Assembly: GCF_947496995.1 (NCBI RefSeq)
Contig: NZ_CANMFD010000001.1
Coordinates: forward strand, 1,298,692 to 1,362,691
Source of the DNA: an uncultured Roseibium sp.
GTDB taxonomy: Bacteria > Pseudomonadota > Alphaproteobacteria > Rhizobiales > Stappiaceae
Length of the DNA: 64,000 nt
Reading direction: 5' to 3'
The translations under genes were made by a program, and so were the position numbers. Shown here piece by piece: positions 15,608-25,059 of this stretch. The notes below the pieces were generated by a model. The model was not told where the DNA came from. It saw nothing but the letters and a program-made list of their open reading frames with translations, and made no database searches. Each line of letters opens with the position of its first letter. Positions within the stretch are counted from its first letter, which is position 1.

Positions 15608-17389
15608 ATGTATCGCGCGCCGGTCGATGAGATTGCTTTTACCCTGAAACATGTCTGCGGTCTGGACGAGCTGCAGAAAACCACGCTTCATGCGGAGCTT
15701 GGCGACGATCTGGTCGAGGCAATTCTGACCGAGGCCGGCCGGTTCGCCTCCGAGGAAATCGCACCGCTCAACGCCGTCGCGGATCGGCACGGAACCCCCT
15801 TCCAGAACGGTGAGGTCACCACGCCTCCCGGCTGGCGGGATCTCTATCATGCCTGGATCGAAGGCGGCTGGAACGGCTTGTCGGCGTCTCCGGAAACAGG
15901 CGGTCAGGGCCTGCCCCAGATGCTTTCCGCCGCTGCGCTGGAGATGTGGAATTCGGGCTCGATGGCCTTCGCGATCGGCCCGACCCTGACCATGGGCGCA
16001 ATCGAGGCGATGGAAAAACACGCTTCCGAAGAGCTGAAGACCCGATATCTGGAAAAACTGGTTTCCGGTGAGTGGATGGGAACGATGAACCTCACCGAAC
16101 CTCAGGCCGGCTCCGACCTCAACGCGCTCAAGGCGAAGGCGGAACGCAATGACGACGGGACCTACCGGGTTTTCGGCCAGAAGATCTTCATCACCTACGG
16201 TGACCACGATCTGACCGACAACATCATTCATATGGTTCTGGCGCGCCTGCCTGATGCCCCAGCCGGGACGAAAGGCATTTCGCTCTTTCTGGTGCCCAAG
16301 TTTCTCGTCAATAAGGACGGCTCGCTGGGTGCGCGCAACGATGTTCGCGTTGCCGGTGTCGAGCACAAAATGGGCATTCACGGCTCCCCGACCTGCACCA
16401 TGATCTATGGTGATGAAGGCGGGGCGACGGGCTGGCTGATCGGTGAAGAAAACCGCGGTCTCGCCTGCATGTTCACCATGATGAATAACGCCCGCCTTGC
16501 TGTCGGTATTCAGGGTCTCGGTGTCGCCGAGCGCGCCTATCAGCATGCCCTGCAGTATGCACTGGACCGCAAGCAGGGCAGGGCGCCGGGGGACAAGGGC
16601 GAAGGCATGAGCCCCATCGCCCGCCATCCGGACATCAAGCGCATGTTGCTTGCCATGAAATCCAGAACCCAGGTTGCCCGTGCGATCTGTTACGCCTGCG
16701 CGCATGCCATCGACATGACGAACGGGGCCGAGGACGACGACACCAGAAAATTCTGGAGCGAACGCGCCGGCCTGCTGACACCGATCGCCAAGGCCCTCTC
16801 GACCGATTTCGGTGTCGAGGTGGCATCGCTCGGCGTTCAGATCCACGGCGGCATGGGGTTCATCGAGGAGACCGGCGCGGCGCAGCATCTGCGCGACGCG
16901 CGGATCGCCCCGATCTATGAAGGCACCAACGGCATTCAGTCCATTGATCTTGTCCTGCGCAAGCTGCCCCTGTCAGGCGGAGATCACATCAGGGGCTTCA
17001 TAGCCGAACTCAAGGCCGTTGCCGATGAGGTCGCCGCGTCCAACCGGCCGGAATTCGGCGCGACCGCTGAACGCCTGGCAGCCAGCATCGAGGATCTGAG
17101 AGAGGCGAGCGACTATATGCTGGCAGCCCAGTCAGAGGGCCGGATCGCCGATGCTCTTTCCGGAGCAACGCCTTATCTGCGGGTTGCCGGACTGGCGCTC
17201 GGCGGGGCGCTGCTGGCGCGAGGCGCCTTGCGGTCGGCCGGAGAGCCGGCACAAAGGCTCGCCGAACGAACCCTGCTCGCCCGCAATTTCTGCGAGACGA
17301 CGCTTTGCGAAACCGCCGGTCTGAAGTCGGACATCCTGCTGTCGGCCGAAGCCATTCAGGCGTTCGATGCAGAAGCGCTGGCATCCTGA
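15608..17389 (+). CDS. Acyl-CoA dehydrogenase, large DmdC-like type
   Basis: This FAD enzyme introduces an alpha-beta double bond into an acyl-CoA. The 593-residue length and the N-terminal MYRAPVDEIAF match the long acyl-CoA dehydrogenase subgroup that includes DmdC, the methylmercaptopropionyl-CoA dehydrogenase of DMSP demethylation. Visible motifs are MNLTEPQAGSDLNALKAKAE (FAD and acyl binding), GQKIFITYGDHD, LGVQIHGGMGFIEETGAAQH and RIAPIYEGTNGIQSIDL, which carries the expected catalytic Glu. A C-terminal extension of about 130 residues is normal for this group. It starts an operon with a crotonase (21 bp) and an SDR. Substrate unproven: DMSP-derived, branched-chain or medium-chain acyl-CoA are all possible. 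Confidence 0.92.
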   Translation: MYRAPVDEIAFTLKHVCGLDELQKTTLHAELGDDLVEAILTEAGRFASEEIAPLNAVADRHGTPFQNGEVTTPPGWRDLYHAWIEGGWNGLSASPETGGQGLPQMLSAAALEMWNSGSMAFAIGPTLTMGAIEAMEKHASEELKTRYLEKLVSGEWMGTMNLTEPQAGSDLNALKAKAERNDDGTYRVFGQKIFITYGDHDLTDNIIHMVLARLPDAPAGTKGISLFLVPKFLVNKDGSLGARNDVRVAGVEHKMGIHGSPTCTMIYGDEGGATGWLIGEENRGLACMFTMMNNARLAVGIQGLGVAERAYQHALQYALDRKQGRAPGDKGEGMSPIARHPDIKRMLLAMKSRTQVARAICYACAHAIDMTNGAEDDDTRKFWSERAGLLTPIAKALSTDFGVEVASLGVQIHGGMGFIEETGAAQHLRDARIAPIYEGTNGIQSIDLVLRKLPLSGGDHIRGFIAELKAVADEVAASNRPEFGATAERLAASIEDLREASDYMLAAQSEGRIADALSGATPYLRVAGLALGGALLARGALRSAGEPAQRLAERTLLARNFCETTLCETAGLKSDILLSAEAIQAFDAEALAS

Positions 17390-17410
17390 AGCGCCGCACG
17401 GGAGAACTCC

Positions 17411-18157
17411 ATGATCCGCAAAACCATTGAAGACGGCGTCCAGCTTCTGCGGCTGGACCGTCCGGAAAAGAAGAATGCCCTCACGGGGGCCATGTACACG
17501 GATCTCGCCGAGGCTCTGGAAGCCGGAAACACGGATGACGGCGTGCGCTGTCATCTGATCTGCGGCCAGCCGGAGGTGTTTACGGCGGGAAATGATATCG
17601 GCGATTTCCTGCAATATGCGGGCAAGTCCGGCATGACGGAGACCCCGGTAGTTCGGTTCCTGCGCGCGCTGGTGCGCAACGAAAAGCCGCTTGTGGCCTC
17701 GCTCGACGGCATTTCCATCGGCGTCGGCACGACGTTGCTTATGCATTGCGACATGGTGTTCGCCAGCCCGCGCACGATCATCCGCTCCCCCTTCGTGGAT
17801 CTCGGCCTTGTGCCGGAGGCCGGCTCCAGCCTGCTCGGGCCGCGGATGCTTGGCCATGCCCGCGCTTTTGAACTGCTTTGTCTCGGCAGGCCCTTTTCTG
17901 CGCGAAAGGCGGAGATGGCCGGCCTTGTCAATGAGGTGGTGGAAGGCGATGTCGATGCCGCCGCCATGGCTTGCGCCAGGGAGATCGCGGCCAAACCGCC
18001 GGAGGCGATGGCTCTGTCGCGCAAGCTGCTGCGCGGCGACACCGGGCTGCTTTCCGAACGTGTGGAAGAGGAAATCAGGATCTTTGCAAGCCGGCTGAGT
18101 TCGCCGGAAACGATCGCTGCTTTCCAGGCGTTCATGACGAAATCCGCGAAGAACTAG
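17411..18157 (+). CDS. Enoyl-CoA hydratase/isomerase (crotonase) family protein
   Basis: The 248-residue protein is a crotonase-fold enzyme. RLDRPEKKNALTGAMYTDLA lies at the N-terminus, FTAGNDIGDF at the first oxyanion-hole region, SLDGISIGVGTTLLMHCDMV at the second, and FVDLGLVPEAGSSLLGPRML carries the second acidic position. The usual first catalytic Glu segment is not clearly conserved, so isomerase or thioester chemistry other than simple hydration is possible. It follows the acyl-CoA dehydrogenase by 21 bp with a GGGAGA ribosome binding site, and should act on that enzyme's enoyl-CoA product. Confidence 0.9.
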   Translation: MIRKTIEDGVQLLRLDRPEKKNALTGAMYTDLAEALEAGNTDDGVRCHLICGQPEVFTAGNDIGDFLQYAGKSGMTETPVVRFLRALVRNEKPLVASLDGISIGVGTTLLMHCDMVFASPRTIIRSPFVDLGLVPEAGSSLLGPRMLGHARAFELLCLGRPFSARKAEMAGLVNEVVEGDVDAAAMACAREIAAKPPEAMALSRKLLRGDTGLLSERVEEEIRIFASRLSSPETIAAFQAFMTKSAKN

Positions 18158-18240
18158 GGCAGAAATAGCGTCTGTCATCGGCGGCAAGCGCCTTGGAAAA
18201 GAACAAGCGCCACAACGGCGGTAATCCGGAGAAATAGAAG

Positions 18241-19104
18241 ATGTCATTGAAGGGCAAAACCCTGTTCATCACCGGCGCCTCGCGCGGCATCGGCAAGGCA
18301 ATCGCACTCAGGGCGGCGCGGGACGGCGCCAACATCGCCATTGCCGCCAAGACCGCCGAACCGCATCCCAAGCTTGAGGGCACGATCTATACGGCCGCCG
18401 AGGAGATCGAAGCAGCCGGCGGCAAGGCACTGCCGCTGGTTGTCGACGTGCGCGACGACGAGGCCGTGAAAGCTGCAATCGACAAGACCGCCGCGGAATT
18501 CGGCGGCCTGGACATTCTGGTCAACAACGCCAGCGCCATCCAGTTGACCCCGCTGGCGCAGACCGACATGAAGCGTTTCGACCTGATGCATCAGATCAAC
18601 ACGCGCGGCACGCTGGCCTGTTGCAAACACGCCATCGAACATCTCAGGAATGCTGACAATCCTCACATCCTGACGCTGTCGCCGCCGCTCGACATGCAGG
18701 AAAAATGGTTTGCGCCGTTCACGCCCTATGCCATCGCCAAATACGGCATGAGCCTGGTGGTCCTTGGGCTCGCCGGTGAACTGCGCTCGAAAGGCATCGC
18801 GGTGAACGCGCTCTGGCCGCGCACGACCATCGCAACGGCGGCGATCAGAAACATCATCGGGGGCGACAAGCTGATGCAGCAGAGCCGGACACCGGATATT
18901 CTGGCCGATGCCGCCTATGAGGTCTTCACATCGCCGTCGAAGGAGTTCTCCGGCCAGTTCCTGATCGACGACACCTTTCTGGCAAGCCGGGGCGTCACCG
19001 ATTTCGACAAGTACAGGGTTGATCCGAGCCAGGCTCTGGCCCCGGATTTTTTCGTACCGGACGACAGCGAGGCGCCCTGCGATCTCGGACCGCTCAAGGG
19101 CTGA
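18241..19104 (+). CDS. Short-chain dehydrogenase/reductase, HSDL2-like
   Basis: The 287-residue SDR has the cofactor motif TGASRGIGKAIAL, LVNNASAI, and an active-site Tyr/Lys as PYAIAKYGMS. The Ser position is LTLSPPLDM, typical of the HSDL2-like subgroup. NAK at TGASRG and the later AAKTAEPHPKLEGT segment favour NADP(H) and match that subgroup, which is linked to acyl-CoA or hydroxyacyl substrates. GGAG precedes the ATG by about 10 bases. It lies 83 bp after the crotonase on the same strand and probably completes a three-step acyl-CoA oxidation unit. Confidence 0.9.
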   Translation: MSLKGKTLFITGASRGIGKAIALRAARDGANIAIAAKTAEPHPKLEGTIYTAAEEIEAAGGKALPLVVDVRDDEAVKAAIDKTAAEFGGLDILVNNASAIQLTPLAQTDMKRFDLMHQINTRGTLACCKHAIEHLRNADNPHILTLSPPLDMQEKWFAPFTPYAIAKYGMSLVVLGLAGELRSKGIAVNALWPRTTIATAAIRNIIGGDKLMQQSRTPDILADAAYEVFTSPSKEFSGQFLIDDTFLASRGVTDFDKYRVDPSQALAPDFFVPDDSEAPCDLGPLKG

Positions 19105-19294
19105 ACGTCTGCGCTGAAAAACGGCTGGACGGGCTTGCATTGTCGAGCCTGTTCATGCAATTTCCCGGAGCCGACGAGGGCGGCATCCGGATCCGCGGAA
19201 AGCGCAAGCACCCTGACGACTGACGACATATGCCGGTTTTTCACCTGCGCCCGAAACCAGCGGATCGCCCGGGCTTTGCATCAGGAGAAAAGCC

Positions 19295-20818
19295 ATGTCC
19301 GACGGACCTGCATTCACCCTCGATACTTTTAAAAATACAGCCCGCCGCCTCAGGAAAGCTCATGCCGCCGGCGATCCGGACGCCCATGCGCGCGTTGTCG
19401 CCCATGTCGCCTCTGACAGGGGGCTCAGACATGCCGACTTTCTGCATGTGATTGCCCGGGAAGAGGGGCATGAGAGCTGGCCGAAGCTGAAATTCGCAGT
19501 TGAAAGCGCGGCCATGAGCCGGGCCGAAAAGGCCGAGCGGCTAAAAGTGGCGCTCTATCAGGGACAGTACTGGAAAACCGGCAGGCTTCTGGCTGAGGAC
19601 CCGACCCTGAAGGACGACACTCTCGGCCTGCAGATTGCACTCTACGACCTGGACGCGGTCCGTGCGGCTGTCGACCGCGATCCCGAAGCGGCTGTCCGAC
19701 CTATCGGCGTTCGCTCCCCGATCCTGCATCTGGCGTTTTCAAAGGAAATTCACCGCAGTCCCGGCAAGGAGGCCGACATGATGGCGATTGCCGAACTGCT
19801 GGTGGCCAGCGGCGCGGACGTCAATGACGGTTACCTGTTCCAGCCGGGCGACAAGGACATGCTGACGGCGCTGTATGGCGCGCTTTGCCATGCGGACAAT
19901 TTCACCCTCGGCCGCTGGCTGCTGGAAAAGGGGGCCGATCCCAACGACAACGAGTGCCTCTACCATGCGACCGAACTGGAGCACGCGCGCGCGCTGGAGC
20001 TGTTGTTGAAGCACAATGCCCGCCCGGACGGCACCAACGCCCTGCCGCGCGCGCTCGACTTCGAGGACGAGGTCAAGGTGCGCATGCTGCTTGAGGCCGG
20101 CGCTGATCCAAACATCACCGTGCCGGACCAACCGGGCGGCCTGCCGCTGAACACCATTCCCGCACTCCATCAGGCCGTCAGGCGGGGCCGTTCCGCCGCG
20201 ATTGTCGAGCTGCTTCTTGAGTTCGGCGCGGATGCGAAGGCCGTCTGGCAGGGCCACACACCCTATGCGCTCGCGCGGATCTACGGCAACATGGCCGCCG
20301 CGGATCGGCTGGTAGAGAAGGGCCATGCTTCTCAGCTCTCTGAAAGCGAGACGGTCCTTGCGGCCTGCGCTGACGGTGTGGCCCGGCCCGGAAGCCTGGA
20401 TCCTGCCGCGTTGAGCAAATACGACCGGAGCCTTCTGAGCGAACTGGCAGCCTTTTCCGGGCGGCTTGATCATCTGAAGGCGCTCGTCGAGGCTGGTTTT
20501 GACCCCGAGATGGGCGATGACATGGGACTGCCGCCGTTGCATATCGCGGGATGGCACGGATTGGTGCCGGAGCTGAGCTATTTCCTGTCGCGCGAACCGG
20601 ATCTTTCCAGGAAAAACCATTATGGCGGCGATGCGCTCGACACGGTGGTCCATGGCTCCGAATTCGCTCCCGGTCGGCCGGAAGCCGACCACATCGCCTG
20701 CGCGCGCCTGTTGCTGGAGGCAGGCAGCGTTCTTCAGCCTCACTATGTCTCCAATTGCGGCAACCCGGACATGGCGGTGTTTCTGGAAGACTGGCAGGAG
20801 AGGTCCGGCCGGGTGTGA
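19295..20818 (+). CDS. Ankyrin-repeat protein
   Basis: The 507-residue soluble protein has no signal peptide or membrane helix. From about residue 150 it contains several degenerate ankyrin repeats, seen as AELLVASGADVN, GRWLLEKGADPND, ALELLLKHNARPDG, VRMLLEAGADPNI, VELLLEFGADAKA, LKALVEAGFDPEMGDDMGLP and ARLLLEAGSV. The first 100 residues are a charged helical segment with no recognised domain. AGGAG lies nine bases before the ATG. Ankyrin proteins bind partner proteins; no partner is apparent. It lies 190 bp after the SDR on the same strand and could be read through from that operon. Confidence 0.85.
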   Translation: MSDGPAFTLDTFKNTARRLRKAHAAGDPDAHARVVAHVASDRGLRHADFLHVIAREEGHESWPKLKFAVESAAMSRAEKAERLKVALYQGQYWKTGRLLAEDPTLKDDTLGLQIALYDLDAVRAAVDRDPEAAVRPIGVRSPILHLAFSKEIHRSPGKEADMMAIAELLVASGADVNDGYLFQPGDKDMLTALYGALCHADNFTLGRWLLEKGADPNDNECLYHATELEHARALELLLKHNARPDGTNALPRALDFEDEVKVRMLLEAGADPNITVPDQPGGLPLNTIPALHQAVRRGRSAAIVELLLEFGADAKAVWQGHTPYALARIYGNMAAADRLVEKGHASQLSESETVLAACADGVARPGSLDPAALSKYDRSLLSELAAFSGRLDHLKALVEAGFDPEMGDDMGLPPLHIAGWHGLVPELSYFLSREPDLSRKNHYGGDALDTVVHGSEFAPGRPEADHIACARLLLEAGSVLQPHYVSNCGNPDMAVFLEDWQERSGRV

Positions 20819-20875
20819 TCCGTCGAGGCGGGTGGAAGACGCTTGGTTTCTTCGCATCCGCCACGTCGCACGTTG

Positions 20876-20912
20876 AGGCTCCGCAGATCTGACAGGGTTA
20901 TCTGCGGAGCCT
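20876..20912. terminator. Strong 13-bp stem-loop after the ankyrin gene
   Basis: AGGCTCCGCAGAT pairs perfectly with ATCTGCGGAGCCT across an 11-base loop, 57 bp after the ankyrin stop. No T-run follows on either strand, so it may be a Rho-assisted terminator or an RNA-stabilising hairpin. Confidence 0.5.
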
Positions 20913-21005
20913 GTCGAAAAGGTTGGGGACTTTGCCGGTCCGGACGGATTACGCCGCTAAAACCTGCATATGGTCAAAGCCTGTTCGCGAACGGAGGAAT
21001 GCATC

Positions 21006-21812
21006 ATGGAAAGTGCCATGGACCAGGTCAGCGTTTATACGCCGCTGCTGATCAATGCGGTCAAGGCGGTCATCGTCCTTCTCATCGGGTGGTTTCTGGC
21101 CGGTTTTCTGTCAACACTGGTCAAGAAGAGGATCGTCAGCCACCCGCGTATCGATGACACGATAGGGGGCTTTGCCGCCTCGATCGTGCGTTGGCTGGTT
21201 CTTCTGGTCACGCTGATTGCCGTGTTGCAGCTTTTCGGCATCCAGGCGACCAGCCTCGTGGCTGTTCTCGGTGCCGGCACACTGGCCATCGGCCTCGCCC
21301 TGCAGGGCACCTTGAGCGATATCGCAGCCGGGGTCATGCTGATCATTTTCCGCCCTTACCGGATCGGCCAGTTCGTCGATATCGGCGGCACCAGCGGAAC
21401 GGTGAAGGATCTCAATATATTCGTCACCGAGCTGGTGACCCCGGACAACGTGCAGATCATCATGCCGAACGGGCAGGCCTGGGGAACGGTTCTGACGAAT
21501 TATTCCGCCCATCCCACGCGCCGTCTCGATCTGACTTTCGGCATCGACTACGACGACGATGCCGACAAGGCCATTCAGATCATTCTGGATGTCGCCAACG
21601 CCGACGCGCGCATCCACAAGGATCCCGAACCCTGGGTGCGGGTGACGAACCTCGGTGACAGTTCGGTCGATCTGGGCGTACGCCTGTGGTGCAATTCCGC
21701 CGACTACTGGGAACTGAAATTCCACATGCTGAAGACGGTCAAGGAAGCCTTCGATGCCGGCGGTATTTCCATACCGTATCCGCACGCCGTGGAAATTCAG
21801 AAAGCGGGCTGA
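21006..21812 (+). CDS. Small-conductance mechanosensitive channel (MscS family)
   Basis: The 268-residue protein has three N-terminal membrane helices. The pore-lining third helix and its exit read GAGTLAIGLALQGTLSDIAA, with RPYRIGQFVDIGGTSG starting the cytoplasmic beta domain. These are hallmark MscS motifs. It opens on hypo-osmotic shock to release solutes. GGAGG eight bases before the ATG at 21006 fixes the start; the in-frame ATG at 20970 has none. It stands alone, convergent with the Na+/H+ antiporter, so two ion/osmotic functions are side by side. Confidence 0.94.
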   Translation: MESAMDQVSVYTPLLINAVKAVIVLLIGWFLAGFLSTLVKKRIVSHPRIDDTIGGFAASIVRWLVLLVTLIAVLQLFGIQATSLVAVLGAGTLAIGLALQGTLSDIAAGVMLIIFRPYRIGQFVDIGGTSGTVKDLNIFVTELVTPDNVQIIMPNGQAWGTVLTNYSAHPTRRLDLTFGIDYDDDADKAIQIILDVANADARIHKDPEPWVRVTNLGDSSVDLGVRLWCNSADYWELKFHMLKTVKEAFDAGGISIPYPHAVEIQKAG

Positions 21813-21828
21813 TTTCTGCCGCGCAGGA

Positions 21829-21848
21829 AACGGGCCGGCCGGCCCGTT
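21829..21848. terminator. 20-bp perfect palindrome between convergent mscS and antiporter genes
   Basis: AACGGGCCGGCCGGCCCGTT is self-complementary and lies 17 bp after the mscS stop. It could form a tight hairpin in either transcript. The U-tracts are poor (GTTCATCC on plus, GTTTCC on minus), so it is a probable rather than certain terminator. Confidence 0.5.
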
Positions 21849-21899
21849 CATCCCGGCCACGTCGAGGCTTTACCGGCACTCGGTTGAGGCCGGCGGTGC

Positions 21900-24677
21900 C
21901 TATGCGGTGCCTGTTTTCTGATCCGCGGTGTTCTCTTCGGCATTCTTCGATGCCGCAGGATCTTTTGCATCTGGAGCGTCCACCGGGGCGGGGTCTTTTG
22001 TCTCCGGAGATTTGCTCTCGACTTCGGCGGCGCTGTCCTCCGCCGCGTTTTCGGCGGCTTCGGGTGCATCGACCGGAGTGTCCTCTCCGCTTGCCGCGGT
22101 TTCCCTGTCCTCATGCGACGTGGACAATGCTCCGGCGAACACCGAAAGCACGGGGTCGTCCATGTCCAGGGTATCGTCGTTGGTGTTCATGAAACGCCGT
22201 TTTTTGGCAAGAGCAATGACATGGTCGCGCAGCTCCTCATGCTGCGCCATCAGATCCTTGAAGTCCTGGGCTCCAAGGCTCAGCAACTGGCAATACCCGA
22301 GCGCGACCACGTCGGCACTGCGCCGGCCTCCCGTCATCAGCGCAATCTCGCCAAACACGTCACCGCGGCCCAGGCGCACGGCGTGGGTGGGCGTGCGCAC
22401 CTCCACCGCACCCGAGGCAATGAAGTAGGCCGCGTCGCCCCGGTCGCCCTTGCGGATCAACAATTCACCGGGGGTCGCGAACTGCGGCCGCATCATGCGC
22501 CGGATCGCCTTTTTCTGCTTGGGCGGCAAATCGGCGAAAAGAGGGTGGGCACTCACCAGTTCGCGTGTCTTGAGACCCAGGTCCAGAGCCGGACGCGTGT
22601 GGCAGGCGCGGCGCGCGCGTTCGACATCCTGCAGGAGGTCGCGGTGCAATTCGGTCCCGATCAGCATCTGTGCCTTGGCATCGTCGTAGGTGGTCTCCTC
22701 CAGCCGCACGCCCGTCTTTCTGAGGAACTGTGCTTCCAGCGCGTCGGCGTAGTCGGGATACTGAAGACGCAGGGCGTCGATAGCCTGCAGGGTTTCGTCC
22801 TGACGGATGGCGAGTGTGTCCTGAAGGATGTCGCCCACACGGTCGCCGAGCAGGGGCCGGATCTGTTCGTTGCAGAAGACAATCAGTTCGTCCGCGAGGA
22901 TCCGGTAGACCAGCAGAAATTCAAAGCGGTCGGCCAGGCGGATCGCGAGCGGGCGCGTGATCCGCAGCCGTCTTTGCAGTGCTTGCGCCAGGCGGAAGGA
23001 CAAGTCGAACTTCAGCGGTTGCCGGGTGGCCTTGTTATAGCCGGACCGGCCGTCGCTGCGGGTCAGGTCGCCTGTCCGGCCGGTAAGCGTGAGGAACCGC
23101 GACACCGCCCGGCCCGAGATGGTTTTCTCATGGAAGTGTTCCAGGACCAGTTGCTGTTCCCGGTCCGCAAGCGCGATCAGGCCGATACGGACCCGGTCCC
23201 AATCCTTCAACTCTGCCAGCTTGTCGGTTTCCGCGGCGGCTGCCGCAGCCCTGTCTTCATAGTCCTTCAGCACCTGCGCGGTGACTTCCGGTCCGATATG
23301 ATAGGCCTTCGCCGCCGTCTCCAGTCCATGACGCACGTCGGACAGGGAGAGCGCCAGGAACTGTGTTCGGAAGGCCTCATCGCGGGCGTTCAACTGGTCG
23401 AGACCGAGCAGGCGGATCAGCGGTTTCAGACTGGTGCCGTAGACAAGCAGGGTGAACAGCACGAACCCGGTTGCCAGCTTGGTGACAAAATCGGACACCT
23501 CTTCCGACAGGGCCGCGTGTTCGGACACGCTGAGCGCCAGCGTCAGCGTCACCGCGCCGCGCATGCCGCCCCACAGCATCACGGTCTTGAACTTGCTGTT
23601 GACCGATTGTCCCATCTTGAAGACGCTCAGGACCGGCAGTAATCCGAAGATCACCACCGCCCGCGCCGCGAGCGCGGCGATGATCACGACCAGCAGCAGC
23701 AGGATGTCTACGGGGGTGAAGCCCTCCACGAAGCGCGGGATCAGGATTGCCGAGAGCAGAAAGATCAGCGATGCCGCCCAGAATGAGATCTGCTCCCAAA
23801 CCGCATGCAGAAACTGCCAGATCGCCGGCTGGATGCGTGCGGGCCCGTAGAAATTGAACACGGTTCCGGCACAGACCACGGCCACCACGGCGGAGACGTC
23901 GGCGAACTGGTCGCTGAGTACATAGGTGCCATAGGGGAGAGCAAGGCTCAGGGTCACCTGGGCAAGCGGGATGTCGCGCATGATCGGCAGAAGGGCGACA
24001 GCGATCCGCCCCAGCAGCGCACCGACGATGACACCCCCGGCAAACGACCGGCAGAAGGCAATCACCGCTTCGTTGATCGACAGGGTCTGTTGCCCGGTGA
24101 GCATGTGCAGCAGTATGACGAAGATCACGATGGCCGCGGCATCGTTCAAAAGGCTCTCGCCCTCCACAATGCGTCCAAGCCGGGCCGGAGCGCCGATATC
24201 CCGGAAAATGGCGACGACGGCAACCGGATCGGTGGTGGCCACGATCGATCCGAGCAGCAGGCACGCGATCAGCGATATGTCCTTGAGCGAGAACACCAGC
24301 GCGAGCGGATAGAGCGCCAGGCCGATAAAGGCCGTCGCCACGAACACCGCCACGATCGCCATCAACAGGATGGGGCCGATATCTTCCATGATCCGGCGGA
24401 TATCCAGAGTGAGCGCGGTCTGGAACAACAGGATCGGCAAAAAGATGTAAAGGATCATCTCCGCGTCCAGAGGCGGATTGATGAAGACATCCGCAATGGC
24501 GTTGAAGACGTTGGTTTCGGCCGTATAGCGCAAATAGATCGCCAGAATACCGATCATCGTGCCCACGGTGGCCAGCAGAACGCTGGGCGCGAGCCCGAGC
24601 CGCCGCGCAAGCGGCTGCAGCAGGGAAATTGTTATCAGCAACAGCGCGAAAGCGCCTGTAATCAATGGTGTTTCCAT
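21900..24677 (-). CDS. CPA1-type Na+/H+ antiporter with C-terminal cyclic-nucleotide-binding domain
   Basis: The 925-residue protein has about twelve membrane helices (residues 1-420) with the antiporter motif SIVATTDPVAVVAIFRDIGA and LNDAAAIVIFVILL. A cytoplasmic helical region follows (430-730). A cyclic-nucleotide-binding fold comes next (about 735-850): FATPGELLIRKGDRGDAAYF, IASGAVEVRT and GRGDVFGEIALMTGGRRSAD, close to the phosphate-binding cassette. The last 75 residues are an Ala/Glu/Pro-rich disordered tail. The plan resembles SOS1-like antiporters, where the cytoplasmic part gates transport. Cyclic-nucleotide control here is inference. It is convergent with mscS. Confidence 0.92.
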   Translation of the reverse strand: METPLITGAFALLLITISLLQPLARRLGLAPSVLLATVGTMIGILAIYLRYTAETNVFNAIADVFINPPLDAEMILYIFLPILLFQTALTLDIRRIMEDIGPILLMAIVAVFVATAFIGLALYPLALVFSLKDISLIACLLLGSIVATTDPVAVVAIFRDIGAPARLGRIVEGESLLNDAAAIVIFVILLHMLTGQQTLSINEAVIAFCRSFAGGVIVGALLGRIAVALLPIMRDIPLAQVTLSLALPYGTYVLSDQFADVSAVVAVVCAGTVFNFYGPARIQPAIWQFLHAVWEQISFWAASLIFLLSAILIPRFVEGFTPVDILLLLVVIIAALAARAVVIFGLLPVLSVFKMGQSVNSKFKTVMLWGGMRGAVTLTLALSVSEHAALSEEVSDFVTKLATGFVLFTLLVYGTSLKPLIRLLGLDQLNARDEAFRTQFLALSLSDVRHGLETAAKAYHIGPEVTAQVLKDYEDRAAAAAAETDKLAELKDWDRVRIGLIALADREQQLVLEHFHEKTISGRAVSRFLTLTGRTGDLTRSDGRSGYNKATRQPLKFDLSFRLAQALQRRLRITRPLAIRLADRFEFLLVYRILADELIVFCNEQIRPLLGDRVGDILQDTLAIRQDETLQAIDALRLQYPDYADALEAQFLRKTGVRLEETTYDDAKAQMLIGTELHRDLLQDVERARRACHTRPALDLGLKTRELVSAHPLFADLPPKQKKAIRRMMRPQFATPGELLIRKGDRGDAAYFIASGAVEVRTPTHAVRLGRGDVFGEIALMTGGRRSADVVALGYCQLLSLGAQDFKDLMAQHEELRDHVIALAKKRRFMNTNDDTLDMDDPVLSVFAGALSTSHEDRETAASGEDTPVDAPEAAENAAEDSAAEVESKSPETKDPAPVDAPDAKDPAASKNAEENTADQKTGTA

Positions 24678-25059
24678 GAACCCATCGTGCCTTGCGATTG
24701 CGGCAATTTCAAATGTGCCTCTCCTAAATTCCGCTGGACCGGACCGCTATCAGATTGAAGGAAATGAAAGCGGAAATCTGTTGGAAATCAGAGTTTTGGC
24801 GCGCCAAACCCGTATTTCCCGAAAGCTCCGCCGTCCTTCACACGAGCAGCTCTTCGATGAAAGCCGCACCTTGAGGGCGCTTCGCCTCCCAAGCGATAGC
24901 AGTATTTCTGCTTAAGAAGCGTAAAGGCGGCGGCTTGCCGGGAGCAAAATTTTCGGTGCGGGACGCAATTTCTCTCATCCCGGCCCGGAGCATCCTCACC
25001 GGGCCATCTTGCTGACGAACAGGTACCGACAAACCGCAAGCGGAAAGGCGTTTCAGCCT

